From NCBI RefSeq assembly GCF_030056735.1, contig NZ_JASHKN010000001.1, positions 930,001 to 994,000 of the forward strand: 64,000 bases of DNA, in the 5' to 3' direction. Below are positions 45,680 through 54,611 of the stretch, piece after piece. Within the stretch, counting starts at the first letter, position 1, and every line of letters begins with the position of its first letter. The position numbers and the translations under genes are program-made. This stretch comes from Rhodococcus sp. IEGM 1409 (GTDB lineage Bacteria; Actinomycetota; Actinomycetes; Mycobacteriales; Mycobacteriaceae). Below the pieces are notes generated by a model. It ran no database searches. It was not told the origin of the DNA and worked only from the letters and a program-made list of their open reading frames with translations.

Positions 45680-46582
45680 TCAGCCCTTGACCGCACCGGA
45701 GGTGAGGCCCTTGATCATGTGTCGTTGCAGTAGAAGGAAAATCACCAGGATCGGTAGCATCGTCAGCACCGTTCCTGCCATGACAGGACCCCAGTTGGTG
45801 AGTCCGTCGTTGTTCTGCAGTTGGGTCAATCCGATCGGCAGCGGCGCTACCGAGGAATCGTCGGACATGAGGAACGGCCACAGGTACTCGTTCCATTCGT
45901 TCACCACCGTGATGATGCCGAACGCCACCATCGTCGGCCCCGACACCGGAAGCACCACGCGCCAGAGCAGTCGCCAGTGCCCGGCGCCGTCCATCCGCGC
46001 CGCCTCGATGATCTCCGAAGGGATCGAGAGGAAGTGGTTACGCATGAGGAACGTACCGAAGGCTACACCCGCGAGCGGAACTATGATGCCCTGGAACGTG
46101 TTACGCCAACCCCACTCTGCCACGAGCGCGTAGTTCGAGATCACGGTGATCTGGTTCGGAACCATCAACGCTGCGATGATGCCGAGAAAGACGAAGTTCT
46201 TCCCCGGAAAGCGCAGGAACACCAACCCGTAGGCACTGAGAGTCCCCAGAACGAACTTCGCCGCGGACAGAATCGTCGTGATCACTATCGAGTTCCGCAG
46301 AAACATCCAGAACGGGACCGATGTTGTTGCTTCGGAATAGTTTTCGGGATGCAGCGACGACGGCCACCACGTTGCTGGCTGGGTGTAGATCTCCGGCCGC
46401 TCCTTGAACGAGGTCATCACGATCCAGTAGAGCGGCAGGACGATGACGACCAAGGCGATCACCATTGCCGCGTAGCCGAGGATCTTCACACCGACCTCAC
46501 GCCGATCCACTTTCTTGCGGTCCGGCCCTGGCCGGACGACGGAAGTCGGAGCAGCGCTTTTCTTTTCCTCTACCGCTGTCAT
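45680..46582 (-). CDS. ugpE: carbohydrate ABC transporter permease (UgpE-like)
   Basis: The product has 300 residues from ATG 46582, overlapping the stop of the upstream permease gene by four bases. Six helices are seen. The EAA motif reads EIIEAARMDGAGHWRLLWRV and is followed by VVLPVSGPTMVAF. A polar N-terminal tail of ~35 residues rich in Lys and Arg precedes helix 1. It belongs to the MalG/UgpE half of type I importers. The long upstream frame to 46867 is a shadow of the neighbouring permease gene. Confidence 0.88.
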   Translation of the reverse strand: MTAVEEKKSAAPTSVVRPGPDRKKVDRREVGVKILGYAAMVIALVVIVLPLYWIVMTSFKERPEIYTQPATWWPSSLHPENYSEATTSVPFWMFLRNSIVITTILSAAKFVLGTLSAYGLVFLRFPGKNFVFLGIIAALMVPNQITVISNYALVAEWGWRNTFQGIIVPLAGVAFGTFLMRNHFLSIPSEIIEAARMDGAGHWRLLWRVVLPVSGPTMVAFGIITVVNEWNEYLWPFLMSDDSSVAPLPIGLTQLQNNDGLTNWGPVMAGTVLTMLPILVIFLLLQRHMIKGLTSGAVKG

Positions 46583-47508
46583 TTCTCTTCTCCCCGATCC
46601 ATGGCACGAACCTGGTAGACGGTGATGATCAGCAGGATCAAGAACATGATGGTGGCAACCGTCGCGCCGTAGCCCGCCCGGAAGTTTCGGAACGTCTCGT
46701 TGTAAACCTGGTAGACCATGGTCGTCGTCCCCGTCCCCAGCGGGCCACCTCGGGTCATGACGTTGATGATGTCGAAAACCTGGAGCGAGTTGAGCATGAC
46801 GGTAATGGAGAGAAAGAACGTCGTCGGGCGCAACTGAGGCAGCAGCACGCGGCGGAACTTTGTCCACGGCTTGGCGCCGTCGATTTCGGCAGCTTCATTC
46901 AACTCTTGCCGAACTCCCTGCAGCGCAGCGAGATAGATGACAAACGTGTACCCGAGGTTCTTCCACATGTACGTCACCGTCACCATGAACAGCGCCCAGT
47001 GGGGATCCTGATAGAAGTCGGGCGATTGGAGTCCGACACGGTGCAGAAGATCCTGGATCAATCCGAAGTTGGGGTCGAAGACGAACTGAAACGCCACACC
47101 GATCGCTGCACCGGAGATCACGAACGGAGCGAAGATGGCCGATCGGACCAGGTTTCGCCCGACGAGCTTGCGATCGAGCAGCATGGCCAACGCCAAACCG
47201 ATGACCATCGAACCCACGACGGTGACCAACGTGAACACCACTGTGTTGGTGACGATCTGCCAGGTGTCGCTTCGTCCGAACCACTCGCGGTAGTTACTCA
47301 GACCGATGAACGTCGCCTTCGGATCCGCAATGTTCCAGTCGAAGAACGAAAGCCGGATGTTGTCTACCAACGGACGATAGGTGAACAAGATCAGCAACGC
47401 GAGATTGGGACCTACCAAGAGCGCAAATAGCGCGTAGTCACGCCATGGTCTGCCCCACAGACCTGGCTTGCCTGAAGTGGGCAGCGTTCTTTCCGGACTC
47501 GATCTCAC
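46579..47508 (-). CDS. ugpA: carbohydrate ABC transporter permease (UgpA-like)
   Basis: The product has about 309 residues if it starts at GTG 47508. The frame is open further to 47673, but that part overlaps the terminator hairpin of the next gene, so a later start is required; the exact codon is uncertain. It has six helices with FALLVGPNLALLILFTYRPL early and the EAA motif EAAEIDGAKPWTKFRRV, then LLPQLRPTTFFL. It is the MalF/UgpA half of the importer and the first gene of the operon. The promoter must lie between the hairpin at 47578 and the start. Confidence 0.83.
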   Translation of the reverse strand: MRSSPERTLPTSGKPGLWGRPWRDYALFALLVGPNLALLILFTYRPLVDNIRLSFFDWNIADPKATFIGLSNYREWFGRSDTWQIVTNTVVFTLVTVVGSMVIGLALAMLLDRKLVGRNLVRSAIFAPFVISGAAIGVAFQFVFDPNFGLIQDLLHRVGLQSPDFYQDPHWALFMVTVTYMWKNLGYTFVIYLAALQGVRQELNEAAEIDGAKPWTKFRRVLLPQLRPTTFFLSITVMLNSLQVFDIINVMTRGGPLGTGTTTMVYQVYNETFRNFRAGYGATVATIMFLILLIITVYQVRAMDRGEEK

Positions 47509-47577
47509 TGAGGCAGTCTGACCGCCCGCAAAGAATGAATGGTGAACGTACAAGACACTCGAGCTGAACGCGACACG

Positions 47578-47615
47578 AAAAAGGCCCTGCACGAATACTT
47601 CTCGCGCAGGGCCTT
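47578..47615 (-). terminator. Rho-independent terminator of the L,D-transpeptidase gene
   Basis: In the minus direction the stem AAGGCCCTGC/GCAGGGCCTT encloses a 15-base loop and is followed by TTTTTCG, eleven bases after the stop codon. It separates the gene from the ugp-like operon on the same strand. Confidence 0.8.
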
Positions 47616-47626
47616 GTCGACGAACT

Positions 47627-48550
47627 CTAGCGGTTCCAGTCACCCAATCCGTCGGCGCCGCTGAGGACTCCACCTGCGGTGTTCTGCACGATCACCGGGT
47701 CCCCCTTGCCGGCGTTCTCGAAGAACCACTTGGCATTCTCGGTGCTGACATTGAGGCAACCGTGGCTGACGTTGGTGAAACCTTGTTGCGCAACCGACCA
47801 CGGAGCAGCATGTACGAAGATGCCGCTGTACGAGATTCGTGTCGCGTACTCGACGTAGGTGCGGTAGCCCTCCGGAGAATCGATCGGAACGCCGTACGTG
47901 GACGAATCCATGTACATGTCACGCAACTGCTCGCCGACGATGTACGTACCGTTCGGTGTTTCGTGTCCCGGCTTGCCGAACGACGTCGGCATGGTGCGCA
48001 CCACCTCGCCGTTGCGGGTGACGGTGACCTGCTTCGTGTTGTCGTCCGCGACGGTGACGAGTGCGTCACCGATGTTGAACGTGGAGTGCGAATCACCGGC
48101 GTCGACGGTCACGGAGATGTTCGCCGGCCAGAACTGTGCCGGCTTCCAACGGACCTGACTGTCGTTGATCCAGTAGAAGTTGCCCTCGACCGGCGGATTG
48201 GTGGTCACGCGAATAGCGCGTTCAGCCGTCGCACGGTCGCCGACGGCCTCGTTGAAACGAATGATGATCGGCTGCGCGATGCCGACGGTCTCGCCCGCGG
48301 ACGGGTTGAGCGACGGCGCGGAGAAGTTGGGGACAGCGATAGGAGCCTGAATCGGCGTACCCGGGATGCCCGGAACCGGAATGGCCGGATCGAGGTACGG
48401 AACGCCGGGGATCACGGGCAACGGAATGTCGGGTCCACCGGGAAAGAGCGGAACAGCCGCGGAAGGTCCGGCGAGAGCGAGGCCGGCAGCCACCGCTCCG
48501 ACGATTGCCACGGCAACCCGTGACGTCCGACGACCCTGTTTGCTGCCCAT
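47627..48550 (-). CDS. L,D-transpeptidase with Ig-like domain
   Basis: The product has 307 residues. A signal peptide (VAVAIVGAVAAGLALAGPSA, cleavage after SAA) precedes a Pro-rich linker (IPLPVIPGVPY). An Ig-like domain follows (LNPSAGETVGIAQPIIIRFN). The YkuD catalytic domain contains IPIDSPEGYRTYVEYATRIS-like strands, FVHAAPWSVAQQGFTNVSHG and the active site SHGCLNVS with Cys near residue 264. It makes 3-3 crosslinks in peptidoglycan of the outer wall, as LdtMt2 does in mycobacteria. The gene stands alone with its own terminator. A smaller N-terminal insertion than in LdtMt2 suggests another paralogue. Confidence 0.9.
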   Translation of the reverse strand: MGSKQGRRTSRVAVAIVGAVAAGLALAGPSAAVPLFPGGPDIPLPVIPGVPYLDPAIPVPGIPGTPIQAPIAVPNFSAPSLNPSAGETVGIAQPIIIRFNEAVGDRATAERAIRVTTNPPVEGNFYWINDSQVRWKPAQFWPANISVTVDAGDSHSTFNIGDALVTVADDNTKQVTVTRNGEVVRTMPTSFGKPGHETPNGTYIVGEQLRDMYMDSSTYGVPIDSPEGYRTYVEYATRISYSGIFVHAAPWSVAQQGFTNVSHGCLNVSTENAKWFFENAGKGDPVIVQNTAGGVLSGADGLGDWNR

Positions 48551-48766
48551 GTCACTACCTTCGCTCGACTGACCACGTACTCACGTGGATCGTGCGCGGC
48601 AGGCATCGATACCCGCCTGGTACCGATGCCGATGCACCATTCGGACGCACCCGCCGGGCGCACACCTACACACCCGAGCACGCCAAAGAGAGCAAACCGC
48701 ACATTTCCATAGTCATTAACACACAAATGCGGCAATCGAGCAATTCGGATGTTCGCCCAACCGTTG

Positions 48767-50449
48767 CTATCCCTCGCTGCGGGCAGCCGCCAACATGGAT
48801 TCAATGGAGATGAGTTTGGTTCGCGGCCGGCCGGCTGCGGCACCGGATGCGCGTTCTGCCTTGTCGATACGCTGCCAACCTTGATAGTCCACCTGATCCG
48901 GCGACCTGTCTGCCAGCAGAACCTGCAACTTGTCGGCATCCTCGGTCGGAGTGGCGAGCCGTCCACCTGCGAAGTCGTCGAAGATCATCGAAACGGTCTC
49001 GGCGGAGCAGTACTTGTTGGTGCCGATCACACCCGTCGGTCCGCGCTTGATCCAACCCGCGACGTAGACACCCGGGATCGGTGTGCCGGTCTCGGTGTCG
49101 ATCACTCGGCCGTTCTCGTTGGGGATCACGCCGCGAGCGTCGTCGAAGGGCAAGTCGGCCATCGGCGTGCCGCGGTATCCCACGGATCGAAGCACCAGTG
49201 AAGTGTCGATCGTCTCCTCGGTTTCGGTGGGTCGGGCGGACAGCTGACCGGTCGGCGTTGCAACCAACTCGTTTTTCACGATTCGCACCTGAGAGACCAC
49301 GTCGTCACCGAGGATCTCGACGGGAGAGGTAAGGAACCGCAGAACAATCTTCTTGCGAGACGGATCGGCGGTACGTGAAGCAAATTCTTGCGCCTGCTTG
49401 ACCTTGAACAACACGGACGGCTCGGCAGCATCACTGTCCACGAATGCCTGGCTGGCCTCGTCGAGTTCGGCCTCGATCGAGTCGACCACGACGTCCACGT
49501 CCGCCATCTGTCCGAGCGCCAACAGTTCGGGATTGGTGTACGCGGCCTGCGCCGGCCCGCGACGCCCGAGAATGACGACCTCACGAATCTTGCTGTTGCG
49601 CAGCGCTTCCAACGCGTGCTCGGCTAGGTCCGTCTTCGCAAGTTGGTCAGGATCGGTCACCAGGATGCGTGCGACGTCGAGTGCGACGTTGCCGTTTCCG
49701 ACGATCACCGCCCGCTCTCCAGACAGGTCGAAAGTCCGGTCGGCATATCCCGGGTGGCCGTTGTACCAGGCGACGAACTCGGTGGCTGCGTGACTTCCCG
49801 GCAGATCCTCGCCCGGGATCTCGAGCTTGCGGTCCCCTGCAGCGCCGACCGCGTAGATCACAGCATGGTGATGGTCCAGGAGTTCCGAATGCGAGATGTG
49901 CGCGCCCACCTCGACGTTGAAGTGGCAGCGCACGGTCTTCTTCGCGACCACGGCACGGAACTGGTCGGTGACGCCTTTGGTTCCGGGATGATCCGGAGCC
50001 ACACCGGCGCGCACCAATCCGTACGGAGTGGGAAGTCGATCGAACATGTCGACCTCGACGCGGGGCTTGCCGACAAGTTCCATCGCCGCGTAGCAGGCGG
50101 CGGGACCGGAGCCGACGATCGCTACTTTCAACGTTCCCAGCTCGGGGTCGATCTTGGCCATCGTGATCGGCTCGGGCCAATCCGGGCCCATCGGATGCTT
50201 CTCGAAGTACGACGCGTTCATCTGCAGATACGGCGCGTCGTCCTCGTCGAGTTCGTTGTCCGGGAAGATCGCCTCGACCGGGCATTCGTCCACACACGCA
50301 CCACAATCGATGCAGGTGTCCGGGTCGATGTAGAGCATTTCGGTGGTCGCGAACGGAGCTTCGTCCGGTGTCGGATGAATGCAATTGACCGGACACACGT
50401 CAACACACGAGGCGTCGTTGCAGCACGGCTGCGTGATCACATACGCCAT
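48767..50449 (-). CDS. fprB: ferredoxin-NADP+ reductase with N-terminal ferredoxin domain (FprB-like)
   Basis: The 560-residue product starts with a 7Fe/8Fe ferredoxin: CCNDASCVDVCPVNCIHPTP and DTCIDCGACVDECPVEAIF, two Cys clusters in the first ~65 residues. From residue ~105 an adrenodoxin-reductase-like flavoprotein follows: VAIVGSGPAACYAAMELVG for FAD, RAGVAPDHPGTKGVTDQF, VIVGNGNVALDVARIL for NADPH, and PGVYVAGWIKRGPTGVIGTN. Mycobacterial FprB has this same fusion. It moves electrons between NADPH and ferredoxin, for cytochromes P450 or sulfite reductase. ATG 50449 is preceded by AGGGGAATGTC. Confidence 0.92.
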   Translation of the reverse strand: MAYVITQPCCNDASCVDVCPVNCIHPTPDEAPFATTEMLYIDPDTCIDCGACVDECPVEAIFPDNELDEDDAPYLQMNASYFEKHPMGPDWPEPITMAKIDPELGTLKVAIVGSGPAACYAAMELVGKPRVEVDMFDRLPTPYGLVRAGVAPDHPGTKGVTDQFRAVVAKKTVRCHFNVEVGAHISHSELLDHHHAVIYAVGAAGDRKLEIPGEDLPGSHAATEFVAWYNGHPGYADRTFDLSGERAVIVGNGNVALDVARILVTDPDQLAKTDLAEHALEALRNSKIREVVILGRRGPAQAAYTNPELLALGQMADVDVVVDSIEAELDEASQAFVDSDAAEPSVLFKVKQAQEFASRTADPSRKKIVLRFLTSPVEILGDDVVSQVRIVKNELVATPTGQLSARPTETEETIDTSLVLRSVGYRGTPMADLPFDDARGVIPNENGRVIDTETGTPIPGVYVAGWIKRGPTGVIGTNKYCSAETVSMIFDDFAGGRLATPTEDADKLQVLLADRSPDQVDYQGWQRIDKAERASGAAAGRPRTKLISIESMLAAARSEG

Positions 50450-50530
50450 GACATTCCCCTATCCCTGAAACACGAAGCTCGAACTGGTTCCCAGACTATA
50501 ACGTGTTCCAATTTGGCGCGAGAATCGTTT

Positions 50531-51412
50531 TCAGATCACGCCATTGCACTTCAGCAGCCACACCGCCTGCACGGTGGCGTGACCTCGCCATTCCAAGGCA
50601 GCGGCGGGCGAGTAGCTGTCGAAATCCACCGCCCAGCCGCCGTCGTCACGTTGTCGCGCAGCGAGCGCGGACAGTTCGGAGTCGATCACCGCTGCGTCGA
50701 ACAATGCACGGGTCGGACCGCCTGGAAGCGGTGAGAAATCGAGTGGCCTCATGAATTCGCCCTCCGCTCCCCCGTCCACGTGCACCGATCCGTCGGCCGG
50801 TATTCGCGAACCAAGAGAGGTCACCAATGACGATGCTTCGGAGCTGCCCCGGTGAACCGCGTCGAGAAACTGCAAGGCAAATGCCAATTCGAGGGCGTGC
50901 AGAGAATCCGCCCCGTCGATCGCGTCGAGGCAATATCGAACGGCAGAGACGAACCACGGATGTTCGGCGACAGCCTCGTCGAATTCGGCGACGCGGGCCG
51001 CTGCAGCACACACGATGCTGGTGATCTGCAAAGACGGCGCAGTCGGATCCGCGCTCATCCAGAAGGGCGCACAACCGGCCGGGTCGGCGATCGGGAAGGC
51101 GAACGGCAAACCGCCGCCGGCCAGCGAATTCTTCTGCAACCAATCGCACAGTTCGACGACTCTGGGCGTCGGCGTTCCGATGTCGGCAAAAGCCTCGAAG
51201 GCATGCAGCGCTCCGCCAGGTTGGCTGGTTGCCGAGCGGAGATCCGGTTCGAGTCCCCAGCCGTACCCACCGTCCGGGTTGCCATAACCGTCCACAGCCG
51301 CCAATGCCGCGGCCCGGTCACCCTGTCCGAGAACCAGATTCAGTCGATGCCGATCGAGCGTCCTGGCGTGTCCTGCCATGAACCCGACTGCCGCCGCGAG
51401 ATCGACACTCAT
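50531..51412 (-). CDS. prenyltransferase/squalene-oxidase-repeat-like hypothetical protein
   Basis: This 293-residue protein has no signal or membrane helix. Repeated Gly-Trp/Gly-Gly elements (GNPDGGYGWGLEPDLRS, LAGGGLPFAFP, RDDGGWAVDFDSYSPAAALE) are reminiscent of the alpha/alpha toroid repeats of prenyltransferase and terpene-cyclase folds. No metal or DxDD motif is seen, so a catalytic role is doubtful. It is upstream of nothing obvious and 10 bases downstream of the dodecin gene on the same strand; together with the serine hydrolase gene they form a short run of genes. The role is unknown. Confidence 0.7.
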   Translation of the reverse strand: MSVDLAAAVGFMAGHARTLDRHRLNLVLGQGDRAAALAAVDGYGNPDGGYGWGLEPDLRSATSQPGGALHAFEAFADIGTPTPRVVELCDWLQKNSLAGGGLPFAFPIADPAGCAPFWMSADPTAPSLQITSIVCAAAARVAEFDEAVAEHPWFVSAVRYCLDAIDGADSLHALELAFALQFLDAVHRGSSEASSLVTSLGSRIPADGSVHVDGGAEGEFMRPLDFSPLPGGPTRALFDAAVIDSELSALAARQRDDGGWAVDFDSYSPAAALEWRGHATVQAVWLLKCNGVI

Positions 51413-51422
51413 GAAGGACAGC

Positions 51423-51641
51423 TCAAGATTCGTCGCCGTCGAGTCGGAAGCCGACCCTCAACGTGACCTGGAAGTGCGCTACGGCGCCGTTCTCGATGTG
51501 GCCGCGAGTTTCCACCACTTCGAACCATTCGAGGTTGCGCACCGTCTCGTTCGCCCGGGCGATGGCGGTGCGAATTGCCGCATCACTGCTCTCGGTGGAC
51601 GAGCCGACGATCTCGGTCACCCGGTACACGTTGCTGCTCAT
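51423..51641 (-). CDS. dodecin family flavin-binding protein
   Basis: The 72-residue product fits dodecins: VYRVTEIVGSSTESSDAAIR, TVRNLEWFEVVETRGHIENG with the flavin-stacking Trp, and VAHFQVTLRVGFRLD. Dodecins form hollow dodecamers that store or buffer riboflavin, FMN or FAD (bacterial types mainly FMN and CoA). The gene lies 15 bases after the serine hydrolase stop and 10 bases before the next gene, all on the minus strand, so it is likely co-transcribed. Confidence 0.9.
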   Translation of the reverse strand: MSSNVYRVTEIVGSSTESSDAAIRTAIARANETVRNLEWFEVVETRGHIENGAVAHFQVTLRVGFRLDGDES

Positions 51642-51656
51642 GGCATTCCCTTCGTG

Positions 51657-52868
51657 TCAGATTCGACGAACCAACTCCTGCGCCTCGGCGCCGAGCCTCG
51701 CAAGGCGAAGATCACCGAGAGCTGTCACAGCACTACCCAACCTGTTGGTGGTGAAACCGAGTGAGAGCCCGCTGGACAGGTCCGCGTATGCACCCGAACC
51801 GCCGACTCCGTAGTGGCCTATCGCATTCCGCGGCTGCCGACGCGCGGCGATGATCGGCGGGTGGTAACCGAGAGTCCAGTTGGGCCGCACCGCAAGGACG
51901 TAGTCACGATCGCGAGTCTGGATCGTCGACATCTGGTCGATGGTCGATTCCTTCAGGAACCGCTTTCCGTCGATCACGCCGCCGTTCGCGATGGCGCCGT
52001 ACATCTTCGCGAGAGCACGTGCGCTGAACACTCCGTTCCAGCCTGGCATCACGGCGTCGTGGACAGCGGGGTTGCGCACCATGGCGTCGAAACCATCCGG
52101 CATCGCGGCCTCCGCAAGTCCGCGAGTCGGACCGACGTGTGAGAGCACAGTCGAAGCGAAGGCCCAGTTCAGGCCCGCAGGATTGATATGTGGGAACAGC
52201 TTCGCGATACGTGGACGCTCGGTTTCGGGTACGCGGTACCAGAATTCGTCGACTCCGAGGGGCTTCGCAATTTCGGCCTGCACTACGTCGATGAACGACT
52301 GACCGGACACCCTGGCGACAAGTTCGGCCACCAACCAGCCATAGGTCACAGCGTGATAGCCGGGGCCTCGGAGTCGACGCGGATCCGGCTTCTCCGCAGC
52401 CAAGGCAGCCACGACCGCGTCGAAGTCCATCAGGTCGAGAGGATGCGGCATGAGCCCACGCACTCGGTGAAGGCCCGCTCGATGCGACATCAGTTCGCGA
52501 ACGGTGATCTTGTCCTTGCCCGCCGCCGCGAATTCGGGCCAGTACTGAGCAACCGGAGCGTCGTAGTCGATGAGTCCACGTTCCGCGAGCCGATGGACAA
52601 CAGTGCTGGCGACGCCTTTACCGGTCGAGAACGACAGCGACACCGTGTCGTGGTCCCAACGCCGATCGCGAGCGGCATTGCCGGCCCAGATATCGAGCAC
52701 TTTCTCGCCGCCCAGGTACACGACGAGCGCGCCGCCACCTTGTTGCGGTTGGCGGTACATCGCGAAGAAGCGGTCTGCCAAAGGAAGGAATCGCCGGTCC
52801 ACGTACAGCTCGGTGCGCGAAGGCACCTCCACCCGGGCGAGCGAACCCCGTCGTGCATTGGGAGTCAT
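51657..52868 (-). CDS. serine hydrolase of the beta-lactamase/esterase EstB family
   Basis: The product has 403 residues from ATG 52868, which follows GGAGGACGCG; the ATG-like start at 52907 is weaker. The SxxK motif is SFSTGKG near residue 80, with Lys as general base, and the YxN-like element is in VTYGWLVAELVARVSGQSF. The third motif region is HYGVGGSGAYADLSSGLS. Family VIII esterases with this layout act on short esters or beta-lactams; no signal peptide is seen, so a cytoplasmic esterase is likeliest. It is first of a three-gene run with dodecin and the toroid-like gene. Confidence 0.87.
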   Translation of the reverse strand: MTPNARRGSLARVEVPSRTELYVDRRFLPLADRFFAMYRQPQQGGGALVVYLGGEKVLDIWAGNAARDRRWDHDTVSLSFSTGKGVASTVVHRLAERGLIDYDAPVAQYWPEFAAAGKDKITVRELMSHRAGLHRVRGLMPHPLDLMDFDAVVAALAAEKPDPRRLRGPGYHAVTYGWLVAELVARVSGQSFIDVVQAEIAKPLGVDEFWYRVPETERPRIAKLFPHINPAGLNWAFASTVLSHVGPTRGLAEAAMPDGFDAMVRNPAVHDAVMPGWNGVFSARALAKMYGAIANGGVIDGKRFLKESTIDQMSTIQTRDRDYVLAVRPNWTLGYHPPIIAARRQPRNAIGHYGVGGSGAYADLSSGLSLGFTTNRLGSAVTALGDLRLARLGAEAQELVRRI

Positions 52869-52976
52869 CGCGTCCTCCGATCCCCACTGATCAAGTTGCC
52901 CGGTCACCCCATCGGTGGCAGGAGCTTGACACCATTGTGACCACTGTCACGCAAGAGGCTCAGGGCCGGGGTGCCC

Positions 52977-53492
52977 TCACGGGGTGACCCACGTCGAAGT
53001 GCCGTCACTGAAACATCCCTGACCTGTGGCGATGTTGAAAACAAGGGTAGGACCGCCCGAGCAGATCGCCCCAACGTCCGCGTCACCCACCGCCGCTCTG
53101 CCGCCGGGACCGCTGAGCACCACGGCAAAGGGTGAGGAGTCGGTCCGGCCGAGTGCCAGCGAACCCGGGCCGTACGCAGCGGCGGCAAGTATTCCACCGC
53201 GCGACTCCGCCGCAGCGACGCCGCCGAAGAGTCCCACGCCCGCCGACCGGCCACCGTCTCGCGAATCCGCGACGCCGACGCCGTCGCCCTCCACGTGCGA
53301 AATCGCGTAACTGGAGGGATCTGCCACCGCTCGGCACGCGGACGCCCCCTCGACGATCGTCTGATCTTGGCCGCGCGCCGAACAATCCAACGTCGCAGCT
53401 GAGGCTGTTCCGCTACCGAATGACAATCCGAAGGCGGCAAGAATCATGCCACCCGCCGCTAAACCTAGTGCTCGCGTTTTCCGGCGATCCAT
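52977..53492 (-). CDS. secreted hypothetical protein (DUF6764-like)
   Basis: From ATG 53492 the product has 171 residues. A signal peptide (RALGLAAGGMILAAFGLSFG with cleavage after ASA) precedes a mature part rich in Gly, Ala and Ser with two Cys near the start (LDCSARG, SACRAV) and two near the end (ICSGGP, QGCFSD). The pattern, including AISHVEGDGVGVADSRDGG and GGPTLVFNIATGQGCF, resembles a small secreted family of mycolata annotated as DUF6764. No function is known. It stands alone and is separated by ~80 bases from the polymerase gene, with the hydrolase gene downstream. Confidence 0.65.
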   Translation of the reverse strand: MDRRKTRALGLAAGGMILAAFGLSFGSGTASAATLDCSARGQDQTIVEGASACRAVADPSSYAISHVEGDGVGVADSRDGGRSAGVGLFGGVAAAESRGGILAAAAYGPGSLALGRTDSSPFAVVLSGPGGRAAVGDADVGAICSGGPTLVFNIATGQGCFSDGTSTWVTP

Positions 53493-53570
53493 ATCCAACC
53501 CCCACAGTGCATTCGACGTGACCGTACATTCGACGTCTAATCGAATTACCCGATATGTCCGCCTCTGACG

Positions 53571-54611
53571 CTACCCGTCTTTGTTCTTCCGATCGCGGTC
53601 CTTGCTCGGTTGAACACGTTTGGGTTCACCGGGCATTTTGGGATAGTTCGGCGGGTACGGCAGATCGCCCAGTCCTGCCGCCAAATCCCTCTCCCACATC
53701 TCCAGCAGAACGTCGAGGGCAAAGGCTTTGTCGTGCATCGCTTCCATCGGATCTCCGCGATCTGCGAGCAGGCCGGGAACCGTGGCGATGGTGCAGTCGT
53801 CGGGGTGCACGTCGCGCAGTTCGTTCCACGTCACCGGGGTCGACACGGTCGCGATCGGTGTCTTACGGGCGGAGTACGCCGCCGCGATGGTCCGGTCGCG
53901 GGCATTCTGATTGAAGTCGATGAAGATGCGCTCCCCCCGCTCTTCCTTCCACCACGCCGTGGTGGCGCGATCGGCACTACGACGCTCAACCTCACGAGCG
54001 AGGGCGATACCCGCGTGACGGACCTCGACAAAATCCCAGCGCGCTTCGAGCGGGATGTAGACGTGAAGGCCTCGGCCACCGGACGTCTTGGGGAATCCCT
54101 CCAATCCCAGCTCGTCGAGCAGAGGACGAAGAACCTCGTCCGCGATGGCAACGGCCTCGTCGAACCCGGTCCCCGGTTGCGGATCGAGATCGATGCGGAG
54201 TTCGTCCGGGTGGTCGGTGTCCGGGCACCGCACGGCCCACGGATGAAACGTGACGGTCCCGAGATTTGCAGCCCACACGATGTTCGCGGCACTGCGCACT
54301 CGAAGGACATCGGCCTTGCGGCCCGACGGGAACGTGACCTCGCAGGATTCGACGTGCTCGGGCCGCTTCGCCGGCAGCCGCTTCTGGTAGACCTCTTCGC
54401 CCTCGATGCCGTCGGGGAACCGCTGAAGATGCGTGGGGCGATCTTGGAGTGCTCGCAGCGCTGAGCCCTGCAGCGCAACCGTGCGGTAGTACTCGACAAG
54501 ATGCCGCTTGGTTCCGCCGTCCTCACCCAGCTGCGGATAGTAGATCTTGTCCGGGCTCGACAACCGGACCGCGATCCCGTCGACGTCCAATTCCTCTGCC
54601 GGACTCGCCAT
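53571..54611 (-). CDS. LigD-type polymerase/primase domain protein (NHEJ PolDom)
   Basis: The 346-residue product starts at ATG 54611, one base into the ligase stop. It matches the archaeo-eukaryotic primase domain of LigD: KIYYPQLGEDGGTKRHLVEY, PTHLQRFPDGIEGEEVYQKR, the metal motif ELRIDLDPQPG (two Asp), KTSGGRGLHVYIPLEARWDF, and RIFIDFNQNARDRTIAAAYS. It fills gaps at breaks with ribo- or deoxynucleotides. It is coupled to an ATP-dependent ligase gene. No Ku gene is in the window. Mycobacteria have stand-alone PolD proteins of this type. Confidence 0.9.
   Translation of the reverse strand: MASPAEELDVDGIAVRLSSPDKIYYPQLGEDGGTKRHLVEYYRTVALQGSALRALQDRPTHLQRFPDGIEGEEVYQKRLPAKRPEHVESCEVTFPSGRKADVLRVRSAANIVWAANLGTVTFHPWAVRCPDTDHPDELRIDLDPQPGTGFDEAVAIADEVLRPLLDELGLEGFPKTSGGRGLHVYIPLEARWDFVEVRHAGIALAREVERRSADRATTAWWKEERGERIFIDFNQNARDRTIAAAYSARKTPIATVSTPVTWNELRDVHPDDCTIATVPGLLADRGDPMEAMHDKAFALDVLLEMWERDLAAGLGDLPYPPNYPKMPGEPKRVQPSKDRDRKNKDG

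Noticed and set aside
43714..45690. 658-codon plus-strand frame opposite the UgpC/UgpB-like genes
   Set aside because: Antisense shadow spanning two well-supported genes.
51240..51262. GGTTCGAGTCCCC resembles a tRNA T-arm
   Set aside because: Inside a coding gene; no cloverleaf partner sequences upstream.
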